In this document: positions 6,106 to 10,767 of the stretch, in pieces | Position numbering within the stretch: the stretch's first letter is position 1 | Layout of the letters: each line of letters starts with the position of its first letter | From: Clostridia bacterium | GTDB lineage: Bacteria; Bacillota; Clostridia; Oscillospirales; CAG-272 | Reading direction: 5' to 3' | Length of the DNA: 10,767 nt | Assembly: GCA_017520365.1 (NCBI GenBank) | Contig: JAFXFQ010000141.1 | Location: 1-10,767, forward strand | The notes under the pieces: generated by a model | Databases searched by the model: none | Told to the model about the DNA's origin: nothing | What the model saw: the letters and a program-made list of their open reading frames with translations, nothing else | Made by a program: the position numbers and the translations under genes

Positions 6106-6273
6106 ATGAAAAAATACGTATGCGAGGCCTGCTCCTGGGTCTACGATGAGGAAAAGGGTTATCCGGAAGGGGGCATTGATCCCAAAACAAGGTTTGAGGA
6201 TCTGCCCGATGATTTTCTTTGCCCCTATTGCGGTGTGGGCAAGGAGGATTTCAGCTTAATGCAAGAGGAATAA
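6106..6273 (+). CDS. Rubredoxin
   Basis: This 55-residue small iron protein carries electrons in the cytoplasm of anaerobes, often to oxygen- and peroxide-scavenging enzymes. The four iron-ligating cysteines are all present in two CxxC pairs, Cys6-Cys9 (VCEACS) and Cys39-Cys42 (LCPYCGVGKEDF), 29 residues apart, as in classical rubredoxins. The core YVCxxC..VYD, the GIDP turn, FEDLPDDF and GKEDF match the family. Differences from the textbook form are Ser10 where Gly usually follows the first CxxC and Phe37 where Trp is common before the second. AAAGGA at 6090-6095 precedes the ATG at 6106 by 10 bases; an ATG at 6096 is out of frame. It is monocistronic, divergent from the dehydrogenase operon, and its stop codon is part of the terminator stem. 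Confidence 0.95.
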   Translation: MKKYVCEACSWVYDEEKGYPEGGIDPKTRFEDLPDDFLCPYCGVGKEDFSLMQEE

Positions 6274-6321
6274 ATCAAAAGCAACACCTCCGCTTTTAAG
6301 CGGAGGTGTTGCTTTTGATTT
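6272..6321. terminator. Shared bidirectional terminator, 24-bp perfect stem
   Basis: Arms 6272-6295 and 6298-6321 are perfect reverse complements around a TT centre (the practical loop is larger). The core is GCAACACCTCCGC, with A-rich and T-rich ends on both strands. It begins inside the rubredoxin TAA and ends two bases before the ZIP stop codon, so it serves both convergent units. Confidence 0.85.
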
Positions 6322-6322
6322 A

Positions 6323-7075
6323 TCAGCCGAGAAGCACGTCAAAAACGAGCATAACGGAAAAGCCTGCAAGGAGAGCATAGGTTGCGCCTCGCTCGCTTCC
6401 GTGGGCGTGGGTCTCGGGGATCATTTCATCGCTTATGACGTAAAGCATAGTTCCTCCCGCAAAGGCGAGAGCAAAGGGGAGTATTGCGGTTGACGCCGCA
6501 ACGGCAAAATATCCGATAAATGTGCCAACAACCTCAACAAGTCCTGTAATAAGGGCACAAATGAAGGTCTTTTTTGCAGAAACGCCGGCAGCCAGCATGG
6601 GACCTATAATGACCATACCCTCAGGAATATTCTGGAGGGCGATACCGCCTGCAATGAGCAGTGCGCCTGAGGTGTCTCCCGAGCCGAAGCCAACTCCCGC
6701 TGCAATACCCTCGGGCAGGTTGTGTATTGCGATGGCAAGAACGAAAAGCAGTACCTTTGAAAGCGCAGTGCTTGTGTGAGCCTCAATGTCTGTACCCATC
6801 AGCTTATGCAGGTGAGGTACCAGCTTATCTATCAGTGATAGGCATATTGCACCCACAAATATTCCTGCCACGGTGGTTATGATACCGTACTTGCCACCGT
6901 ATTCCAAAGAGGGGAGGATAAGTCCAAGCACGGCGGCTGACAGCATCACTCCTGCTGCAAAGGAAAGGACGATATCGGAAAAGCGATGAGAGATTTTTTT
7001 AAATACAAATCCGAGGAGAGAGCCGAAGACTGTAGCTCCGCCCACTCCCAGAGCGCAGAGGAGAACTAATTTCAT
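6323..7075 (-). CDS. ZIP-family divalent metal transporter
   Basis: The product is a 250-residue polytopic membrane protein with about eight hydrophobic segments. The two metal-binding helices carry the ZIP signatures HNLPEGIA (118-125) and QNIPEGM (148-154), whose His118, Asn119, Glu122, Asn149 and Glu152 form the binuclear site. The late motif DEMIPETHAHG (216-226) is typical of the ZupT/GufA subgroup. A His/Asp-bearing cytoplasmic stretch at 83-100 (KLVPHLHKLMGTDIEAH) is the variable metal-rich loop. Such proteins import zinc, iron or manganese; the metal cannot be read from sequence. A near-perfect AAGGAGG sits 4 bases before the ATG. It is the last gene of the operon, 15 bases after the unknown membrane protein. 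Confidence 0.93.
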   Translation of the reverse strand: MKLVLLCALGVGGATVFGSLLGFVFKKISHRFSDIVLSFAAGVMLSAAVLGLILPSLEYGGKYGIITTVAGIFVGAICLSLIDKLVPHLHKLMGTDIEAHTSTALSKVLLFVLAIAIHNLPEGIAAGVGFGSGDTSGALLIAGGIALQNIPEGMVIIGPMLAAGVSAKKTFICALITGLVEVVGTFIGYFAVAASTAILPFALAFAGGTMLYVISDEMIPETHAHGSERGATYALLAGFSVMLVFDVLLG

Positions 7076-7090
7076 AAGGCCTCCTTATTT

Positions 7091-7573
7091 TTAAGAAATG
7101 CTGTTTTCTTTTGCAAATGAGATGAGCCTTTCGCTTGCCGCCATAAGCTTTTTCTCTGCCTTTTTCAGGTCGGGCTCGAAAACGGTCTGCTCTGCAAATT
7201 TTGCTTCAAGCTCGTGCATTTCGCCGCGTGCAAGCCTCCAGGAAGCGCATAGAGAGCTCCACTTGAAATATCTCATAGGTGAGCGGCAGAGAATGCCGCC
7301 TGCTGCAAGTCTCGCAAGGAAGGTCAGCACAATGACAGCGCCTGCCCAAATAAGCATACCGAGAACGTTCTCTTTGTCGTATGCATTGAAGAACAAGGGG
7401 TATCCCACAGCCAAAAACAGAACAGCCGCAGCAGCAGTGACGATATTGACAGTTTTTTTCTTCTTTTCGAAAAGACTGCAAAGCTCTTGTGCCTGTGCCT
7501 TCGTTTCGTACATGACCATATCCCGTGATTTCTCCTCCTCGGAGCGGGAATAGAGGTTAAATCTTGTATTCAT
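7091..7573 (-). CDS. Two-helix membrane protein of unknown function
   Basis: I do not recognise this 160-residue protein. It starts at the ATG at 7573, which shares its A with the rsmA stop (TAATG), with GGGGG a few bases upstream. The frame is open further upstream to 7696, but that part lies inside rsmA and is a shadow. Visible layout: a charged N-terminal region (1-41) with many Glu and Lys, including KAQAQELCSLFEKKKK; two hydrophobic helices (about 43-63 and 70-95) joined by a short YDKEN turn; then a Cys- and Trp-containing stretch (96-113) and a long charged amphipathic tail (117-157) likely to be helical or coiled. There is no signal peptide and no catalytic motif. Position between rsmA and a ZIP transporter gives no clear function. 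Confidence 0.75.
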   Translation of the reverse strand: MNTRFNLYSRSEEEKSRDMVMYETKAQAQELCSLFEKKKKTVNIVTAAAAVLFLAVGYPLFFNAYDKENVLGMLIWAGAVIVLTFLARLAAGGILCRSPMRYFKWSSLCASWRLARGEMHELEAKFAEQTVFEPDLKKAEKKLMAASERLISFAKENSIS

Positions 7574-8514
7574 TATGCAAGCCCCCTGATATGCTTTGCA
7601 AGGGTAACGAAATCGGCGGCGGAGAGCTTTTCTCCGCGGATATCCGTTCTCAGCCCCATTGCGGTGAGAGCCTCTTCCGTTTTTGATTTTTCGCAAACTG
7701 AGGAAAGGGCATTGGTGAGAGTTTTTCTTCTTTGGGCAAAGGCGGCAGCAATAAGTCGTTTTGCCAAACCGATGAGCCGGTCAAGCTCGTCGTTATCCTC
7801 GGGAAGTCCCTCAAAAGCGTCCCTCACACCGTTTTTGTAAAGAGTGATCTGCACCACTGCGCTGGTTACCTTGGGGGCAGGGTAAAAGCATCCTGCAGGC
7901 ACGGTGAAGAGCTTGCGGGCAGTACCGCAAAGGTTGACGGATGCTGTTATGGAGCCGTATTCGTCGCTTCCCGCCTCGGCGCAGAGTCTGTCTGCCACCT
8001 CGTTCTGTATAAGAACGGTAATGGACTGTACCTGAGGTGTCTCTGAAGGCTTATATGCCTCAAGCACGGACATAAGTATGGGGGAGGTAATATAATATGG
8101 AAGATTTGCGCAGATACGGACGGGGCTTTCACCGAAATGCTCCTTGAGAAGCTCTTTCAGGGAGAGGGACATAAAGTCCTCGTTGATAACGGTGGTATTA
8201 TGGCAATCGCCAAGTGTCTCGGCAAGCAGCGGAATAAGTCCGCGATCTATTTCGACTGCCAGGACCTTATGAAAAAGGCTTGAAAGCTCTCTGGTCATTG
8301 CACCGATGCCGGGGCCGATCTCAAGAGCGCAGACCCCATCGGGGGCACCCGTTTCGGCGCCGCCCCAGCCGCAGTCAAAGCCCATGGCTGAGGAGCCTGC
8401 GATGCGGGCGGGCACGTCGGGATTTATGAGAAAGTTCTGTCCGAAGCCCTTACGGGGAGCAAGCTCGTAGCGATCCAGCAGCTCGCGGACAGTGGAAAGA
8501 TTACAAAGATTCAT
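7573..8514 (-). CDS. rsmA: 16S rRNA (adenine(1518)-N6/adenine(1519)-N6)-dimethyltransferase
   Basis: RsmA (KsgA) dimethylates two adjacent adenines near the 3' end of 16S rRNA in late 30S assembly, using S-adenosylmethionine. The product is 313 residues, slightly long for the family (about 270-290). Motifs in order: FGQNFL (24-29), SAM-binding motif I EIGPGIG (65-71), the acidic ribose-binding residue in VEID (88-90), ED at 112-113, catalytic NLPYY (137-141), and the C-terminal AQRRKTL. The segment at about 40-61 between FGQNFL and EIGPGIG (GSSAMGF to GAPDG) is longer than usual by roughly ten residues and rich in Gly. The ATG overlaps the upstream stop by one base (TGATG) and has only a weak ribosome site, so translation is probably coupled to the epimerase-like gene. 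Confidence 0.95.
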   Translation of the reverse strand: MNLCNLSTVRELLDRYELAPRKGFGQNFLINPDVPARIAGSSAMGFDCGWGGAETGAPDGVCALEIGPGIGAMTRELSSLFHKVLAVEIDRGLIPLLAETLGDCHNTTVINEDFMSLSLKELLKEHFGESPVRICANLPYYITSPILMSVLEAYKPSETPQVQSITVLIQNEVADRLCAEAGSDEYGSITASVNLCGTARKLFTVPAGCFYPAPKVTSAVVQITLYKNGVRDAFEGLPEDNDELDRLIGLAKRLIAAAFAQRRKTLTNALSSVCEKSKTEEALTAMGLRTDIRGEKLSAADFVTLAKHIRGLA

Positions 8515-9395
8515 CAGATAATGGATGCCTTATACGCGGTTGTGAAGCTTTCGCCGGGAGCGAGAGTCTTAACGTACTTCTTGCTTGAGAATTCGCTTGT
8601 TTCGTTTGTACCGCCGGGGAGACCGTTCCAGGGCTCAAGGCAAATGAAGGGAGAGCCCATCTTGATGGGGGTCCAGAAGCCGATGGCATCGAAGGTGTCG
8701 AATTCGAAGTGCACACCCTTGCCTGTATTGCGGTTAACAAGGTTTACCTTCTTTACGGGAAGGTTTTCAACGACAACGGCATCGAAATCGAAGCAATTGT
8801 AGCGAAGATCGAATTTTCCGTCCTTGATATAATCCAGCTCAGGCATATCGGGACTCATATAGCCGCCTGCATCAAGGTCGCAGTTGTGTGCAACGGCGCC
8901 TGTAGCATCGTCGAAGATGAGGGAGTAATCCTCAAAGCTATCGCCCTCGAAAAGGGGGCAGTTGAAGCCGGGGTGGCCGCCGATGCAGAAGGGCATAGAC
9001 TTATCAGACTTATTTGTTACCTTATATTCGGTGGTAAAGCTGTCATCCGTTACGGAGTGAGTGATATCAAGGTCAAAATCGAAGGGGAAGCAGGCCTTTG
9101 TAACATCGCTCTGTGAAAGGCGGAAGGTCACGGAGGAGGGGGTTACCTCAATGGGGGTGAAATCTGCTTTCCTTGCAAAGCCGTGCTTCTTCATAGGGTA
9201 AGCTTCTCCGTCGATGATAACGCAGTCATCCTTTGCGCGGCAAACAACGGGGAAGAGGCAGGGAGCCTGACCGCTCCAGTGCTCTGCATGGCCGTACCAG
9301 ACGTACTCGGTGCCGTTCTTGACGAAGGAAATGAGCTCGCCGCCAACAGATGTACACTTAGCGACAGCATCGCCCTTAGAGATAATGAATTCCAT
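8514..9395 (-). CDS. Aldose 1-epimerase family protein (LacX/galactose mutarotase-like)
   Basis: The product is 293 residues. The start at 9395 is chosen because AAAGGA lies 8 bases upstream and the protein then opens with the family pattern (GGEL, NGTEYVWYG, HWSGQAPCLFP); the frame stays open to 9446, but that extension runs into the repeat element. Family catalytic positions are visible: His71 in KKHGFAR, His141 in GGHPGFNCPL as general acid, and Glu254 in CLEPWNGLPGG as general base. These enzymes interconvert alpha and beta anomers of aldoses in the cytoplasm. The short LacX-like form has no clear sugar preference from sequence, so the substrate is unknown; a hexose-6-phosphate epimerase role is possible. 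It is the first gene of the four-gene operon ending in the ZIP transporter. Confidence 0.88.
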   Translation of the reverse strand: MEFIISKGDAVAKCTSVGGELISFVKNGTEYVWYGHAEHWSGQAPCLFPVVCRAKDDCVIIDGEAYPMKKHGFARKADFTPIEVTPSSVTFRLSQSDVTKACFPFDFDLDITHSVTDDSFTTEYKVTNKSDKSMPFCIGGHPGFNCPLFEGDSFEDYSLIFDDATGAVAHNCDLDAGGYMSPDMPELDYIKDGKFDLRYNCFDFDAVVVENLPVKKVNLVNRNTGKGVHFEFDTFDAIGFWTPIKMGSPFICLEPWNGLPGGTNETSEFSSKKYVKTLAPGESFTTAYKASII

Positions 9396-9410
9396 AATTT
9401 TCGTCCTTTC

Positions 9411-9416
9411 TGTATA
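9411..9416 (-). promoter_or_regulatory. Possible -10 box for the epimerase-rsmA-ZIP operon
   Basis: TATACA on the - strand lies 15 bases before the ATG at 9395, just upstream of the ribosome site, so a transcript starting here would have almost no leader. With 17-base spacing the -35 would fall at 9434-9439, inside the edge of the inverted-repeat element, and reads CCCCTA, not a consensus. Low confidence; the true promoter may lie farther upstream. Confidence 0.25.
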
Positions 9417-9432
9417 AAAAGGTAAGTTGAAG

Positions 9433-9567
9433 GTAGGGGCGACCATTGGTCGTCCGATAAGGAATAATTTTCAGATACATATATGGCTACACATCTAATA
9501 TCGGTTATGTAGCCATATTGTATTGATTAACAATCTTGTTTGCAGAGGACACAATGGTCGCCCCTAC
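9433..9567. repeat. MITE-like element with perfect 16-bp terminal inverted repeats
   Basis: GTAGGGGCGACCATTG (9433-9448) is exactly complementary, inverted, to CAATGGTCGCCCCTAC (9552-9567). The left end also folds on itself (CGACCA at 9440-9445 with TGGTCG at 9447-9452). In the middle ATATGGCTACA (9481-9491) pairs with TGTAGCCATAT (9508-9518). The interior encodes no protein and the whole unit is 135 bases. No target-site duplication is obvious at the flanks (TTGAAG left, AATATA right). Its shape is that of a small non-autonomous palindromic repeat; which transposase or process, if any, moves it is unknown. Confidence 0.7.
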
Positions 9568-9609
9568 AATATATTCTTCTTTTTAAAGTTTTTTGAAGGT
9601 GAGGAGGAA

Positions 9610-9636
9610 GAAAAAACGATTAAGTATCGTTTTTTC
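9610..9636. terminator. Terminator-like hairpin downstream of glyS
   Basis: An 11-bp perfect stem GAAAAAACGAT (9610-9620) with ATCGTTTTTTC (9626-9636) and a 5-base loop. On the - strand, the glyS direction, the T-run lies at the end of the 3' arm and TTCCTCC follows, so it may act as a weak bidirectional terminator. It is about 120 bases past the glyS stop. Confidence 0.5.
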
Positions 9637-9645
9637 AACGACGTA

Positions 9646-9708
9646 ACTAAAACAAGGAGAGTACCAAAGCGAGTGTATCGAGCTGAAGGTAATCGACTAT
9701 GTTTTAGT
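9646..9708. repeat. Stem-bounded intergenic segment after glyS
   Basis: ACTAAAACA (9646-9654) and TGTTTTAGT (9700-9708) form a 9-bp stem enclosing 45 bases. Inside, short pairings are possible (TACC 9662-9665 with GGTA 9688-9691; CGA with TCG), but they are weak. The segment encodes no protein. It could be part of the glyS 3' untranslated RNA or another small repeat. Confidence 0.35.
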
Positions 9709-9717
9709 AAGATAGAG

Positions 9718-9737
9718 AACTTTTTTTCAAAAAAGTT
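9718..9737. repeat. A/T hairpin close to the glyS stop codon
   Basis: AACTTTTTT (9718-9726) pairs with AAAAAAGTT (9729-9737) around a 2-base centre. It is 19 bases past the glyS stop. No separate T-run follows on the - strand, so termination here is uncertain. Confidence 0.4.
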
Positions 9738-9756
9738 TCTGCATAGCTCGTAGCCC

Positions 9757-10767
9757 TTAGAAATAAAGCTTTTCGTCGAGATATGCCTTGAGCTCTGAAA
9801 TGGGAAGACGTACCTGCTCCATGGAGTCACGCTCACGAACTGTTACGCAGCCGTCCTCCTTTGAGTCAAAGTCGTATGTGATACAGAAGGGAGTACCGAT
9901 CTCGTCCTGACGGCGGTAGCGCTTACCGATAGAGCCTGTTTCGTCAAAGTCAACTCTGTAGTACTTGGAGAGCTCTGCGAATACCTCCTCAGCCTCGGGA
10001 GAGAGCTTCTTTGAGAGGGGAAGGATCGCTGCCTTGATGGGAGCAAGAGCGGGATGGAGGTGAAGAACTACTCTTACGTCGTTCTTCTCTGCATCAACGA
10101 TCTCCTCGTCATACGCCTCGATAAGGAATGCGAGGGCAACACGGTCAGCACCGAGAGAGGGCTCAACAACGTAGGGTATGTATTTTTCATTTGTTTCGGG
10201 ATCGAAATAGTCCATAGCTTCGCCGGACTCGTTCTGGTGAGACTTAAGGTCGAAGTCTGTTCTGTCGGCAATGCCCCAGAGCTCGCCCCAGCCGAAGGGG
10301 AACATAAACTCAAAGTCAGTGGTAGCCTTGGAGTAGTGGGAAAGCTCGGCCTGCTCGTGGTCACGGAGCTTCAGGTTCTCGTCTCTCATACCGAGATCGA
10401 GGAGCCACTGGTGGCAATAGTTCTTCCAGTAGTTGAACCAATCAAGGTCTGTGCCGGGCTTGCAGAAGAACTCAAGCTCCATCTGCTCAAACTCGCGTGT
10501 TCTGAAGGTGAAGTTACCGGGGGTGATCTCGTTACGGAAGGACTTGCCGATCTGAGCTACGCCGAAGGGAACCTTCTTTCTTGTTGTTCTCTGAACGCTC
10601 TTGAAGTTTACGAAGATACCCTGAGCGGTCTCGGGACGGAGGTAAAGCTCTGTGGAGGAGTCTTCTGTTACGCCCTGGAAGGTCTTGAACATCATATTGA
10701 ACTTACGGATGTCGGTAAAGTCAGATTTTCCGCATCCGGGGCAGGGGATAAACTTTTCGCGGATGTA
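9757..10767 (-). CDS. glyS: Glycyl-tRNA synthetase, homodimeric type (partial, N-terminus outside window)
   Basis: GlyRS charges tRNA-Gly with glycine using ATP. The last 336 residues are visible; the frame is still open at the right edge, so the first ~120 residues are missing. From that edge inward one sees a zinc-finger-like CPGCG pair, then FKTFQG and LRPETAQGIFVNFK, class II motif 2 (FRNEITP and FRTREFEQMELEFF), and motif 3 around EPSLGADRVALAFL. The C-terminal ~100 residues are the HGTP anticodon-binding domain, starting near VVLHLHPALAPIKAAI and including KRYRRQDEIGTPFCITYDF. This is the single-chain alpha2 type shared with archaea and eukaryotes, not the alpha2-beta2 GlyQ/GlyS enzyme. 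An internal Met pair at 10695 is not the true start because coding sequence continues upstream. Confidence 0.96.
   Translation of the reverse strand, partial: YIREKFIPCPGCGKSDFTDIRKFNMMFKTFQGVTEDSSTELYLRPETAQGIFVNFKSVQRTTRKKVPFGVAQIGKSFRNEITPGNFTFRTREFEQMELEFFCKPGTDLDWFNYWKNYCHQWLLDLGMRDENLKLRDHEQAELSHYSKATTDFEFMFPFGWGELWGIADRTDFDLKSHQNESGEAMDYFDPETNEKYIPYVVEPSLGADRVALAFLIEAYDEEIVDAEKNDVRVVLHLHPALAPIKAAILPLSKKLSPEAEEVFAELSKYYRVDFDETGSIGKRYRRQDEIGTPFCITYDFDSKEDGCVTVRERDSMEQVRLPISELKAYLDEKLYF

Larger units (their letters stand above)
9396..9756. other. Gene-free region between glyS and the epimerase-rsmA operon
   Basis: These 361 bases contain the putative -10 at 9411-9416, the inverted-repeat element at 9433-9567, and three hairpins or stems at 9610-9737. 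Short open frames exist (for example + strand 9523-9753), but they run through the repeats and hairpins, have no convincing ribosome site and no recognisable product, so I do not call a gene. Confidence 0.6.

Noticed and set aside
7574..7696. N-terminal extension of the unknown membrane protein
   Set aside because: The extension overlaps the rsmA coding region in another frame; the ATG at 7573 coupled to the rsmA stop gives the natural start.
9433..9567. CRISPR repeat pair
   Set aside because: The two 16-bp copies are inverted, not direct, and there are only two, with internal palindromes instead of spacers; no cas gene is present.
9646..9708. tRNA gene
   Set aside because: There is an outer stem but no acceptor-length pairing with D, anticodon and T arms, and no GGTTCRA T-loop or CCA end.
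9523..9753. 76-codon open frame on the + strand after the inverted-repeat element
   Set aside because: It starts inside the repeat element, crosses two hairpins, has A/T-run encoded Lys/Phe composition and lacks a recognisable product.

Overview
The window comes from a spore-forming anaerobic Firmicute, most likely a gut Clostridia lineage of the Oscillospiraceae/Ruminococcaceae type. The clues are a SpoIIE-family phosphatase tail, a rubredoxin, a homodimeric-type (single-chain) glycyl-tRNA synthetase, AGGAGG-like ribosome binding sites, long perfect-stem terminators, and intergenic DNA rich in hairpins. The genus is an inference; no rRNA is present. Most of the window is ordinary, tightly packed chromosomal housekeeping DNA. 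I found no transposase, integrase, CRISPR array, tRNA, rRNA or phage gene.

Left end (1-1388): the last 57 codons of a SpoIIE-type PP2C phosphatase on the + strand, then a 321-base gene-free stretch with three terminator-like hairpins and two other stem-loops. Its two ends are inverted copies of each other. A convergent NIF3/DUF34 metal protein follows on the - strand. A short gap with outward-facing -10-like boxes separates it from dapA on the + strand.

Middle (1391-5935): dapA (lysine/diaminopimelate/dipicolinate pathway) converges on a four-gene - strand operon. Its order of transcription is D-2-hydroxyacid (probably D-lactate) dehydrogenase, OmpR-type response regulator, sensor histidine kinase with an almost absent extracytoplasmic loop, and YitT-family membrane protein. 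Gene spacing is 12 bases, a 4-base overlap and 17 bases, so the unit is very probably co-transcribed. Both converging units end at one shared hairpin.

Right-middle (6048-9395): a 55-residue rubredoxin gene on the + strand converges on a second - strand operon across a 24-bp perfect stem. That operon reads aldose-1-epimerase-like protein, rsmA, a two-helix membrane protein of unknown function, and a ZIP metal transporter. The first three genes are chained by TGATG and TAATG start/stop overlaps.

Right end (9396-10767): a 361-base gene-free stretch carries a MITE-like element with perfect 16-bp terminal inverted repeats, two A/T-rich hairpins and one unexplained stem-bounded segment. The 3' part of glyS (- strand) runs off the window edge. 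I did not find a convincing new defence or mobile system. The best leads are the short-loop two-component system locked between a dehydrogenase and YitT, the structured intergenic repeats, and the unknown protein between rsmA and the ZIP transporter.
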